NCBI GenBank assembly: GCA_902786665.1
Contig: CADADN010000035.1
Span: 1-64,000, forward strand
DNA length: 64,000 bases
Source of the DNA: an uncultured Prevotellaceae bacterium
GTDB taxonomy: Bacteria; Bacteroidota; Bacteroidia; Bacteroidales; Bacteroidaceae
Direction: 5' to 3'
The notes under the pieces are model-generated. The model saw only the letters and a program-made list of their open reading frames with translations, was not told the DNA's origin and searched no databases. Below, in pieces: positions 54,261 through 62,457 of this stretch. Within the stretch, counting starts at the first letter, position 1. Each line of letters opens with the position of its first letter. Made by a program: the position numbers and the translations under genes.

Positions 54261-54757
54261 AGAAAATCGGCATCATCAGCGACACACACTCCCATTGGGA
54301 CCCACGCTACCTTACCCACTTCGACCCTTGCGACGAAATCTGGCACGCCGGCGACATCTGTTCCACCGAACTGACCGACCGTCTGGCAGAGTTCCGTCCG
54401 CTCCGTGCTGTCTGCGGCAACTGCGACGGCGGAGACCTGCGGTTGATGTTTCCCGAAGTGCTCCGTTTCAAATGCGAGGAAACGGACGTATTGATGAAAC
54501 ACATCGGCGGCTATCCGGGACGTTACGACCCCAGCATCGCACGCCAGATTTACAGCCATCCACCCCAGCTCTTCATCAGCGGGCATTCACACATCTTGAA
54601 AATCAAGTATGACAAGACACTCGGCCTGTTGCACATCAACCCCGGAGCTGCCGGACTGCAAGGATGGCACCAAGAGCGGACGCTGGTAAGATTGACCATA
54701 GAAGGCAATAAATTCACCGATTGCGAGGTTATTGTATTAGGCGACAAAAAACCTTGA
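54257..54757 (+). CDS. YfcE/MJ0936-type metallophosphoesterase
   Basis: A 166-residue phosphodiesterase with the calcineurin-like metal motifs ISDTHSHWD (near 7-15), HAGDI (near 30), CGNCDGGD (near 55) and SGHSHILK (near 112), ending with HINPGAAG. Such enzymes cleave small phosphodiesters; the natural substrate is not known. Start-stop overlap with the kinase-like gene; 19 bp to the next gene. Confidence 0.92.
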   Translation: MKKIGIISDTHSHWDPRYLTHFDPCDEIWHAGDICSTELTDRLAEFRPLRAVCGNCDGGDLRLMFPEVLRFKCEETDVLMKHIGGYPGRYDPSIARQIYSHPPQLFISGHSHILKIKYDKTLGLLHINPGAAGLQGWHQERTLVRLTIEGNKFTDCEVIVLGDKKP

Positions 54758-54776
54758 AAGACAACACCAAAACGAT

Positions 54777-55190
54777 ATGCTAAAAGAAAAAGTACGCATC
54801 ATAGAACTACCCAAGATCACCGACCCTCGTGGCAACCTCACTGTCGCCCAGGAAGAGATGGAGGTGCCTTTCTCCATCGCCCGCGCCTACTGGACCTACG
54901 ACGTGCCCTCTGGAGAATGCCGTGGTGGACACGCCCACCGGCAGTTGGAGCAACTCATCATCGCCACCAGCGGTTCGTTTGACGTCAACGTCGATGATGG
55001 CGAGGAGCGCGCCACATACCACCTCAACCACCCTTACCAAGGCTTGTATGTCGGTCCCGGCATCTGGCGTACGCTCGACGACTTCTCTTCGGGCGCCGTC
55101 TGTCTCGTGCTTGCATCACATCTGTTTGACGAACAAGACTATATCCGTGAATACGACGAATTCCTGACTTACGTGGGATGTTTGAAATAG
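54777..55190 (+). CDS. WxcM-like cupin (FdtA/QdtA type)
   Basis: A 137-residue cupin of the sugar-nucleotide 3,4-ketoisomerase-like family. PKITDPRGNLTVAQE, the RGGHAHRQLEQLIIATSGSFDVNVDD core with paired histidines, and PGIWRTLDDFSSGAVCLVLASHLFDEQDYIREYDEF are characteristic. Relatives act on dTDP-sugars for surface glycans, but no other sugar-nucleotide genes are near. It overlaps the next gene by 13 bp. Confidence 0.9.
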   Translation: MLKEKVRIIELPKITDPRGNLTVAQEEMEVPFSIARAYWTYDVPSGECRGGHAHRQLEQLIIATSGSFDVNVDDGEERATYHLNHPYQGLYVGPGIWRTLDDFSSGAVCLVLASHLFDEQDYIREYDEFLTYVGCLK

Positions 55191-56122
55191 AGAGATATAC
55201 GCTTGCGAAAAAAGACGTATGGGACCAGTTTGTGCGTCAGTCGAAGAACGGCACTTTCCTGTTCCTACGCGACTATATGGACTACCACAGCGACCGCTTT
55301 GCCGACCATTCTCTCATGGCATGGCATAAAGGCAGGCCATATGCCGTGCTGCCAGCCAACATCGACAGCGACACCTTGCACAGCCACCAAGGCTTGACAT
55401 ACGGTGGCTGGCTCATGGGCAGACAAGCCACCGTGGAAGGTATGTGTTCCATCTTCAAACAGATGGGCGACATCGCACGTCAGTCGGGCATACGCCAGAT
55501 GACCTACAAGGCCATACCCTGGATTTACCACTCCTGTCCGGCCGAAGAGGACCTATACGCCCTCCACCATGTCTGTTCAGCACGTATCACCAGCCGCCAT
55601 GCCTCTTCAACCATCGACCTTCGCTCGCGAATACCGTTTACGGAGTCGCGGAAATCAGGCCTTCGCAAAGCAATGGCGCGGAATCTTGCCATAGAGGATG
55701 GTGGACAGGAAAGATTGGAAGATTTTTGGAAGATACTGGAAAACAACCTCTCCATCCGCCATCATGTGTCGCCTGTTCACACCCTCGACGAGATGCGTCT
55801 GTTGACGAGCCGCTTTCCCGACAACATCCGCTTGTTTGTCGTCACGGAAAACGGCAAAGCGTTGGGTGGCACGCTGCTGTATCTCACCGACCGTGTGGTG
55901 CACACCCAATACATCTCGGCCACGGAAGAAGGGAAAGCCTGTGGGGCACTCGACTACCTCTTTAACGAGTTGATATCACGCGATTGGAGCCCAGCGACTT
56001 ATTTTGATTTCGGCAGGTCTACCATAGGTGATGGCAGCGAACTCAACAACTCCCTTCTTTTCCAAAAGGAGGGTTTTGGAGCCCGCGCCATCTGCTATGA
56101 TGTCTATAGCTGTGTTTTTTAG
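55178..56122 (+). CDS. GNAT/FemAB-like acyltransferase
   Basis: A 314-residue protein of the Acetyltransf_6/FemAB-like group, with two GNAT-type halves. LFLRDYMDYHSDRF near the N-terminus and LFVVTENGKALGGTLLYLTDRVVHTQYISATEEGKACGALDYLFNELI, then YFDFGRSTIGDGSELNNSLLFQKEGFGA, are typical. Members next to WxcM/FdtA proteins transfer acyl groups to amino-sugars or peptides. It is the last gene of the cluster; its stop is followed directly by a short repeat and hairpin. Confidence 0.85.
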   Translation: MFEIERYTLAKKDVWDQFVRQSKNGTFLFLRDYMDYHSDRFADHSLMAWHKGRPYAVLPANIDSDTLHSHQGLTYGGWLMGRQATVEGMCSIFKQMGDIARQSGIRQMTYKAIPWIYHSCPAEEDLYALHHVCSARITSRHASSTIDLRSRIPFTESRKSGLRKAMARNLAIEDGGQERLEDFWKILENNLSIRHHVSPVHTLDEMRLLTSRFPDNIRLFVVTENGKALGGTLLYLTDRVVHTQYISATEEGKACGALDYLFNELISRDWSPATYFDFGRSTIGDGSELNNSLLFQKEGFGARAICYDVYSCVF

Positions 56123-56172
56123 GAGAATTAGGAGATACCAGGATATCCCAGGGAGGGTCAGGATATCCTGGG
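56120..56172. terminator. Repeat/hairpin between convergent genes
   Basis: AGGAGAATT and AGGAGATAC follow the stop codon in 9-bp register, then CCAGGATATCC (56138-56148) pairs with GGATATCCTGG (56161-56171). It lies between the GNAT gene and ldhA, which converge, and probably ends transcription on one or both sides. Confidence 0.65.
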
Positions 56173-56181
56173 AGCCTTGAA

Positions 56182-57180
56182 TTACTTCACCTCGTTCACC
56201 AATTCCTTGCCTTCCTCGAAGTCTCGTATGTTTTGGAGGGTGGTGACAGCGATGTTTTGCACTGCCTCCTGGGTGAAGAATGCCTGGTGCGAGGTGACGA
56301 TGGCATTGGGCATCATCAGCAGCAAGGCGAGTTTGTCGTCATCAATCATCTTGTCTGAACGGTCCTCATAGAAATAGTTCGCCTCCTCCTCATAGACGTC
56401 GAGAGCCGCCGACCCCACCTGGTGGGTGCGCAATCCATAAATCAGGTCCTCGGTCTTGATCAATTTCCCACGTCCTGTGTTGATGATCATCACCCCGTAT
56501 TTCATCTTGGTGATGGAATCATTGTTGATGATGAATTTCGTCTCCTCCGTCAACGGGCAGTGCAGCGAGATGATGTCTGACCCCTCATATAATTCGTCGA
56601 GCGTCACCATCTTGACGCCATACTCACTGGCAAACTTCTCATCGGGATAGAGGTCGTAGGCAAGGATGTTCATCCCGAATCCTTTGAGGATTTTGATGAG
56701 TTCCTTGGCAATCTTGCCCATGCCGATGACACCCACGGTCTTGCCATACATGTCAAAGCCCAGCAAGCCGTTGAGTTTGAAGTTACCCTCCCTGGTGCGA
56801 TATACCGACCGGTACACCTTGCGGTTGAGCGCCAGCATCAGCGTGACGGCATATTCAGCCACGGCATGGGGCGAATAGGCCGGCACCCTTACCACACGGA
56901 TGCCATGTTCGCGTGCCGCCGCCACGTCCACGTTGTTGAATCCGGCACATCTCAGGGCAATGAGCTTGACTCCATAGGAAGCCATCCGCTCTATCACCCT
57001 TCTGTCACACTCGGCATTGACGAAGATGCACACCGCTTCCACCCCTTGGGTAAGGGCCACGGTGTTCATGCTCAACCTTTCCTTGTAGAAATGGATGTCA
57101 AAGCCAAAGTCTCTGTTCACTTTGCCGAAAGTGTCACGGTCATAACTCTTTGCGTCGAAAAATGCGATTTTTGTAGACAT
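56182..57180 (-). CDS. ldhA: D-lactate dehydrogenase
   Basis: A 332-residue D-2-hydroxyacid dehydrogenase reducing pyruvate to D-lactate with NADH. The nucleotide fold has GVIGMGKIAKELIKI, and the catalytic residues appear as Arg in NTGRGKLI, Glu in DVYEEEANYF and His in TSHQAFFT. VYRTREGNFKLNGLLGFDMYGKT matches the LdhA subgroup. It is monocistronic and fits a fermentative metabolism. Confidence 0.95.
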   Translation of the reverse strand: MSTKIAFFDAKSYDRDTFGKVNRDFGFDIHFYKERLSMNTVALTQGVEAVCIFVNAECDRRVIERMASYGVKLIALRCAGFNNVDVAAAREHGIRVVRVPAYSPHAVAEYAVTLMLALNRKVYRSVYRTREGNFKLNGLLGFDMYGKTVGVIGMGKIAKELIKILKGFGMNILAYDLYPDEKFASEYGVKMVTLDELYEGSDIISLHCPLTEETKFIINNDSITKMKYGVMIINTGRGKLIKTEDLIYGLRTHQVGSAALDVYEEEANYFYEDRSDKMIDDDKLALLLMMPNAIVTSHQAFFTQEAVQNIAVTTLQNIRDFEEGKELVNEVK

Positions 57181-57228
57181 AGGAATAGTTTTATAGTTTT
57201 TATGATAAATGAAGCTTGGTGAATGCTG

Positions 57229-57849
57229 TTAGTAGCCCACAGGATGGTTGAGTTCGAGGATGGTGGTGGCGGGCAGGCCAAGCGCCTTGCTGACAGCCTC
57301 CTTGTTCATCATGGCACGCGGGACGGTTTTCAGACCGAGTGCGGCGCACATCAGGCAGATGTCCTGTGAAGCATACCCGGCATCCATGGCACCGTAAATT
57401 TGAGACTCCTGCCGGAACTTGCTCTGGTCGCTCACCAGGAGGATGAACACCGGTGCCGATTTCATCGACTCCTGCATGCCGGCGAGAGCGGGGCGGATGT
57501 CCTCGGCGGTCACCTTGGTCAGCGTGAGTTTTTTAGGGTCGTAGATGGACACACCGTCCTTTGTGCATACATAGGCCACGATGTCTTGGGCGTTGATGGC
57601 CGTGGGGATGGTCAAGAGGTTCTTGTCCGGACGGTTGACGCCACAGGCAGCCCAAAGGATTTGCGATAGCTGTTGGTCGGTCACAGGCTTGTCGGCGTTG
57701 TAACTCCTGTCGGAACTTCTCTTTTGCAAGGCTTCCATCAATGTCACGGAAAGTGTCATGTCGGGTTGGGGAAGTTGTTTCACTTCCTGAGCGCAAACGC
57801 CCATCCACACGAGGGACAGCGCCGCGATGGCAAATAGGTTCTTTTTCAT
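57229..57849 (-). CDS. Exported nitroreductase-family protein
   Basis: A 206-residue protein with a signal peptide (MKKNLFAIAALSLVWMGVCAQ) and a nitroreductase (FMN-binding) fold. RSSDRSYNADKPVTDQQLSQILWAACGVNRP at the start of the domain and GAMDAGYASQDICLMCAALGLKTVPRAMMNKE are characteristic. Nitroreductases with signal peptides are common in Bacteroidetes; the substrate is unknown. It is 22 bp after the CotH/ricin gene and may be co-transcribed with it. Confidence 0.85.
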   Translation of the reverse strand: MKKNLFAIAALSLVWMGVCAQEVKQLPQPDMTLSVTLMEALQKRSSDRSYNADKPVTDQQLSQILWAACGVNRPDKNLLTIPTAINAQDIVAYVCTKDGVSIYDPKKLTLTKVTAEDIRPALAGMQESMKSAPVFILLVSDQSKFRQESQIYGAMDAGYASQDICLMCAALGLKTVPRAMMNKEAVSKALGLPATTILELNHPVGY

Positions 57850-57871
57850 AAACTTGGATTTGATTTGATGA

Positions 57872-59914
57872 TTATCGTTGGAATTTCACAGAATGCCTTC
57901 CGTTGCAATACCAAGAGACGACATAGATGCCTTTGGGCAGATGCTCCACGCTGGCACCTTTGCCTGCTGCAAATCGCATGACCTGCCGGCCTTGTTGGTC
58001 ATACACATCCACCTTGAAAGCAAGCCGTTCTGGCTCATCCGCACCGAAATGCAGGAAGTGGACCGTGGGGTCGTAGGCAAGGGCATACTCCAAAGGGAAC
58101 TCTTCCACATGACGGATGGCCGTGTCGTAGCCGGGGATGCTGTCCACGATGTCGATGCCCCACAACCTGTTGTTGCTGGTGGCGTTACGCTCGTTGTTGG
58201 CATAACTTTGGATGACCGTTCCGTTGACCCTGTTCCCACCCGTCAGGTTGGCCGTATGATGTGTTTTCCTGTTGTTCAGGTTGTAGCGTCCCTCCGTCTG
58301 TTTCACGATATGCCACTGCTGTGCCTTGTCGGTGGAGTCGGGAGAGGCAACGACGAGTTGCGTCCCCAAGTTGGTGGTTTCAGTGGTTTCCCCTTGGGTG
58401 GGGTCTGCCAGAGCCATGCCGTTCATGCGGTTGAGAATCTGTTGATAGCCGTTGCCCAAGGTGATGATTTGCCATTGTTGGCTGTAGGACTGATTGTTGC
58501 GGGCGTTGGCGACGACTTTTCCTGCTGCATCAATGTCGAAGACGGTCGACGTGCCCACATTGGTGATGACATGGCAATACTCTGCCGAAGTGGTGAAGCC
58601 CGGTGTCACCCTGTCGTATTCATCCACATCCACATCGTCGGGTTGTCGCTGGGCGAAGGCCAGGAGCAACGCCGGCAAGCGGCCGGAGACGAAGCGGCGC
58701 AAGTCGTCAACATATTCATCATAGGTGGAATACAGCACTTTTTCACGCAACGCACGCACATTGATGTTCCATTTCTGGTAGTTGAGTTGCTGCGACTCCA
58801 TCAGAAGCGTCTGCAGACTGTCGATTTTTTGTAGCAATTTCTCTTCCAAGCCCTGGGAATACAACTGCACATAGTTTCTGAAAACCAGTCTCTGGAACCA
58901 TTCGTCTGCCCAGAAGCGCCTGACCCATCTTTCCATACCATTGTTTGCAAAGGCCACATCCGCCATCAGGCTGGAAGTGGTGTTGCTCAACCTGTTGTCG
59001 TTGTTGAAGGCGATGTCGCTGTCCCATAAAGGTCCGAAATAAAGATGGTCATCATTCTGGTCCTTGTAGAAATACAGGCTCCACACGTAGTCGGGATTGG
59101 CCATGATTTCAGAAGCGAGGTACCATGAGGCCAGAGAGGTGCTGTCCACCCATGCTCGGTATCCTTTTTCCGGGTCATCGTAGGTGTCGGAGAAGAGCCG
59201 TGTTTCAAAATCATTGACAAATTGCCTGATGTAGGCATATTGACGGTTCTTGATTTCCTCATCGTCAGGATAATGGATGGTCATCGGCACCCCTTTGGGC
59301 GTCGACCATCCGCTGACGCCACTTTGGTAGTCCTTGAACCCGTCCGCCTCCAAAAGGTAGCCTCCGGTGACGTTGCTCTCGGATGTCAGGGGGAGGTCTT
59401 GCTCTTCGATGTCAACCCGCTTCTTGCGCACGTCTATCTGGTCGGAGATTTGGTAGCACCCCCTGTAATTACCATTCAGGGTGAAGTCAACAAACTTGGC
59501 AGCAGGAGTGAATTTCTGTCCGCAGAGGTCGCCAATATAGGAAGCCAAGGCGTTGCGGAAGAGGGTCTTGTCGCCATGGTTGGCCAGCAAGGTCCATTTC
59601 TTGGCATTGGCGCGCTCCTCACCCAGAAAGCGTGTCTTTTGGGGAAACTTGATACGATAGGGCTTCTTGGCTAGGTTCCAAGTGGAATTCCCTCGCCCTC
59701 TGATGAGGATGGAATCATAGAATGCCACCTCGTCGTTCTCGTCCACCAACCACAAGCGAGCCAGCACCTGCGTGGTCTTGCTGGTGACATCACGCCCGTC
59801 GAAGGTGTTGACATAAAGGTGTGGCAAGTTGGTCAGCCGATGATGCTCTTGCGCCGTCACGGGACTTGCAAGCAAGAACAGCCAAACTGCCATTTTCAAA
59901 AACAAACTTCTCAT
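57872..59914 (-). CDS. CotH-like protein with ricin-type domain and T9SS tail
   Basis: A 680-residue exported protein. The signal peptide is followed by a CotH domain (about 30-420) with RGRGNSTWNLAKKPYRIKF, KKWTLLANHGDKTLFRNALASYIG and the metal/catalytic GPLWDSDIAFNNDNRLS. A ricin-type beta-trefoil follows (about 440-590, several QQW motifs), then a C-terminal VDVYDQQGRQVMRF to LPKGIYVVSWYCNGRHSVKF sorting signal of type A T9SS cargo. The lectin-like domain suggests binding to glycans. A -7 box TACCTTTG (complement of 59957-59964) precedes it. Confidence 0.9.
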   Translation of the reverse strand: MRSLFLKMAVWLFLLASPVTAQEHHRLTNLPHLYVNTFDGRDVTSKTTQVLARLWLVDENDEVAFYDSILIRGRGNSTWNLAKKPYRIKFPQKTRFLGEERANAKKWTLLANHGDKTLFRNALASYIGDLCGQKFTPAAKFVDFTLNGNYRGCYQISDQIDVRKKRVDIEEQDLPLTSESNVTGGYLLEADGFKDYQSGVSGWSTPKGVPMTIHYPDDEEIKNRQYAYIRQFVNDFETRLFSDTYDDPEKGYRAWVDSTSLASWYLASEIMANPDYVWSLYFYKDQNDDHLYFGPLWDSDIAFNNDNRLSNTTSSLMADVAFANNGMERWVRRFWADEWFQRLVFRNYVQLYSQGLEEKLLQKIDSLQTLLMESQQLNYQKWNINVRALREKVLYSTYDEYVDDLRRFVSGRLPALLLAFAQRQPDDVDVDEYDRVTPGFTTSAEYCHVITNVGTSTVFDIDAAGKVVANARNNQSYSQQWQIITLGNGYQQILNRMNGMALADPTQGETTETTNLGTQLVVASPDSTDKAQQWHIVKQTEGRYNLNNRKTHHTANLTGGNRVNGTVIQSYANNERNATSNNRLWGIDIVDSIPGYDTAIRHVEEFPLEYALAYDPTVHFLHFGADEPERLAFKVDVYDQQGRQVMRFAAGKGASVEHLPKGIYVVSWYCNGRHSVKFQR

Positions 59915-59956
59915 TTCCCTTTTTCAGTTATCATGAAAGCCATTGCCATCAAGGAA

Positions 59957-59964
59957 CAAAGGTA
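59957..59964 (-). promoter_or_regulatory. -7 box for CotH/ricin gene
   Basis: TACCTTTG on the minus strand, 42 bp before the start codon. The -33 TTG is not evident. Confidence 0.5.
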
Positions 59965-60455
59965 GTGAATCCTATAGGATGTCTATTCCCTCTTCCATCA
60001 GGCCTGTCACTTGCGAGATGAAAAGCTCCCTCCTCTCTCCTCTTATCTCGTCCATGGAGCTATCTTTTTGTGCAAAGATAAACTTTTTTTTTCAAAAACT
60101 CATGATGAAGAGACCATTTAACACATTTGCATAGAAGAATTTCTTGTTTTGCATTCACAATACATTATGAACGACACCACACAATAGGAATACCTTGCCT
60201 TCCCTCAGCTGAGAGGCTTTCAATCATCGCTCACTACCCTTCAGTTTCCATCAGAGCAGCATGAAGTGGTTTGCAAACAGTGCATGTACACCGCATGCGG
60301 TAGGCCTACTACCATCTCACCTGAAGTTACGAACTACAGCCTTACAAATGACCGATTTATTCTCGTGACACACTCATCTCTGCAAAGTTAAAGACCCATA
60401 CTCTCCCATTTTCAGAAATTCTCGGGGAAAAGCAAGGATTCTCGGAAAAATTTCG
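59965..60455. other. Intergenic region with palindrome cluster, possible ncRNA
   Basis: No gene is supported. Four perfect palindromes lie within 106 bp: CTCAGCTGAG (60204-60213), GTTTGCAAAC (60269-60278), ACCGCATGCGGT (60290-60301) and GTAGGCCTAC (60300-60309). A minus-strand -7 box TAACTTTG (complement of 60383-60390) points towards them, so a structured RNA of about 150-200 nt is possible. It matches no RNA family that I recognise. Confidence 0.45.
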
Positions 60456-60463
60456 TATATTTG
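60456..60463 (+). promoter_or_regulatory. -7 box for AAA-ATPase gene
   Basis: TATATTTG, about 25 bp before the start at 60488. No clear -33 element. Confidence 0.5.
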
Positions 60464-60487
60464 CACTCACATAATGCAATAAGGTAT

Positions 60488-62077
60488 ATGGCAATGAAGA
60501 GAAAATACCCCGTAGGAATACAGACATTCTCGCGACTGAGGCGCGAAGGCTATGTGTATGTGGACAAGACGGACATGGTGTGGGAATTGGCACATGAGAA
60601 CAACCCCTTCCTCTTCTTCGCCCGTCCGCGACGTTTCGGCAAGTCGTTGCTGGCGTCGACGCTCCACTCGTTCTTTGCGGGCGAGCGCGAACTGTTCAAG
60701 GGACTGAAGGCCGACCAACTGGAATGGGACTGGAAACAGTACCCTGTATTGCACTTCGACCTCAGCGGCGCCAAGCACCTGCCCCCACAGGGAGTGAGGG
60801 ATGAGCTGGGGCGGCAGATGGAAAAGATGGAAGCACTCTATGGTCGTAATCACAGCGAGACCTCACCTGGCATGCGCTTTGCTGGTGTCGTGGAGCGGGC
60901 CTACAAACAGACCGGACTGCAGGTGGCCATCATCATCGACGAGTACGATGCGCCGCTTTTAGATGTGCTTCACGAAGGGGAGAGCCTTCACGACATGCGC
61001 GAGGTGCTGCAGGAGTTCTACCAACGGCTGAAGATGCTGGAACCCATAATCAAGTTCTGCTTCATTACCGGCATCACGAAATTCTCGCAGCTGAGCATTT
61101 TTTCCACCATCAACAACATCACCGTCATATCGCTGCTGCCCAAGTATGCCGCCCTCTGCGGCATCACCGAGGAGGAGCTGACCACCACGCTGGCTCCCGA
61201 CATCGCCCTGCTGGCAGAGAACAATGACTGCACGCCGAAGGAGATGCACCTGCGGTTGAAGATGCGCTACGACGGATACAAGTTCTCACGAAGGTCGCCT
61301 GAAATCTACAACCCCTTCAGCCTATTCAAGGCATTTGACTTAGGCGAGGTCGGCAACTACTGGTTCGACAGTGGCACGCCAGCCTACCTTATCCTGCAGA
61401 TGCAGAAGTTCCAGACCGACATCACGACACTCGGCCACTTGGAGGCTGCGGTATCGGATTTCGACAAGCCCACCGAGGCCATGACTTCGGCATTGCCGCT
61501 GCTATACCAAAGCGGCTACCTCACCATCAAGGACTATGAGAGGGAAACGGAGACATACACCCTCGCCATTCCTAACCAGGAGGTGCAGGTGGGATATACA
61601 GAGGGGCTGCTGCCAACGTATCTCGGCTTGCAAACCGATGTGGTGCGCATGGGCTTCGCCCTGAAGTTCTGGCGAGCCTTGAAGAAGGACGACCTGGAGC
61701 TGGCCTTGCATGAGATGCAGGCTTTCCTTGCTGGGCTGCCCTACGTGGAGGGTTTCAAGAAGAAGTTGGAGGAGATGGCCAACGTGGAGGGATTCTACGA
61801 GTACACCTTCTACCTCATCTTCTCAATGCTCAACGTATATGCCCGCACACAGGTGAAGTGCCATGGCGGAAGAATAGACATGGTGGTGCTGATGCCCGCC
61901 GTCACCTACGTCTTCGAGCTGAAGATGCACGAGACAGCCCAGAAAGCATTAGAGCAGATTGAAACCAAGGGCTATGCCCTGGCTTACGCCACCGAAGGGC
62001 GCCGAGTGGTGAAGTGCGGCCTGCACTTCGACCTCGACAGCAGAACCCTCGATGAATGGGTCATAGGAAATGCTTGA
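60488..62077 (+). CDS. AAA-ATPase-like/PD-(D/E)XK nuclease-like protein (DUF1703 type)
   Basis: A 529-residue protein of a two-domain family abundant in Bacteroidales and of unknown role. The N-terminal AAA-ATPase_like domain has the P-loop RPRRFGKSLLAST near 46-58, and IIIDEYDAPLL is the Walker B region. The C-terminal part (about 440-529) carries a PD-(D/E)XK core, with Asp in GGRIDMVVL and the ELK of YVFELKMHETAQKAL. It is monocistronic, with its own -7 box. It could belong to a mobile or defence context, but no mobile genes are nearby. The Met at 60488 follows the -7 box; 60494 is another candidate. Confidence 0.88.
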   Translation: MAMKRKYPVGIQTFSRLRREGYVYVDKTDMVWELAHENNPFLFFARPRRFGKSLLASTLHSFFAGERELFKGLKADQLEWDWKQYPVLHFDLSGAKHLPPQGVRDELGRQMEKMEALYGRNHSETSPGMRFAGVVERAYKQTGLQVAIIIDEYDAPLLDVLHEGESLHDMREVLQEFYQRLKMLEPIIKFCFITGITKFSQLSIFSTINNITVISLLPKYAALCGITEEELTTTLAPDIALLAENNDCTPKEMHLRLKMRYDGYKFSRRSPEIYNPFSLFKAFDLGEVGNYWFDSGTPAYLILQMQKFQTDITTLGHLEAAVSDFDKPTEAMTSALPLLYQSGYLTIKDYERETETYTLAIPNQEVQVGYTEGLLPTYLGLQTDVVRMGFALKFWRALKKDDLELALHEMQAFLAGLPYVEGFKKKLEEMANVEGFYEYTFYLIFSMLNVYARTQVKCHGGRIDMVVLMPAVTYVFELKMHETAQKALEQIETKGYALAYATEGRRVVKCGLHFDLDSRTLDEWVIGNA

Positions 62078-62457
62078 CTCACTTACCCCCGAGAGAGATT
62101 TTCATCCGCCGAGACATCCATGGCAATGTCTCGGCGGAATCCGTTTTGTGGCATAATGTTCGGACATACATGAAGCTAGTCCCTACGACTAATACACCAT
62201 TCGCAGTTCAACGTGAATCAAAAACTCCGTACCCTTAATTCAGAATCAAAAACCTGTCCCTAGATTCTGCCTCTTGATTCTCCAAAAATAATGAAAGCCA
62301 AGCAAAAAACAAAACTAGATGCGAAATTTTTGCTTCCTTTCCCAAGGAAATCATCAGAAAAGCACTATCTTTGCGGAAAGAACAAAAAAAGAGAGATGAA
62401 TGATAATAATCGGAATGATCCGACCACTCCGACCACTCCTAAAAACCCTTCAATCCG
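62078..62457. other. Intergenic region with hairpin, repeats and promoter
   Basis: No gene. A perfect 13-bp hairpin (arms 62105-62117 and 62126-62138, loop CCATGGCA) follows the ATPase gene and is probably its terminator. GAATCAAAAAC occurs twice near 62214 and 62242, similar to AATCAA-rich text near 44.6 kb. TATCTTTG at 62366-62373 is the -7 box for the next gene. A 9-bp CGACCACTC pair lies at about 62420-62437. Confidence 0.65.
62366..62373 (+). promoter_or_regulatory. -7 box for S9 peptidase gene
   Basis: TATCTTTG, an exact consensus match, lies about 84 bp before the start codon at 62458. No good -33 TTG was found. Confidence 0.55.

Noticed and set aside
60204-60240. CTGAGA followed by ACCCTT, suggestive of a TPP riboswitch
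   Set aside because: The rest of the THI-box core is missing and no thiamin gene lies downstream.
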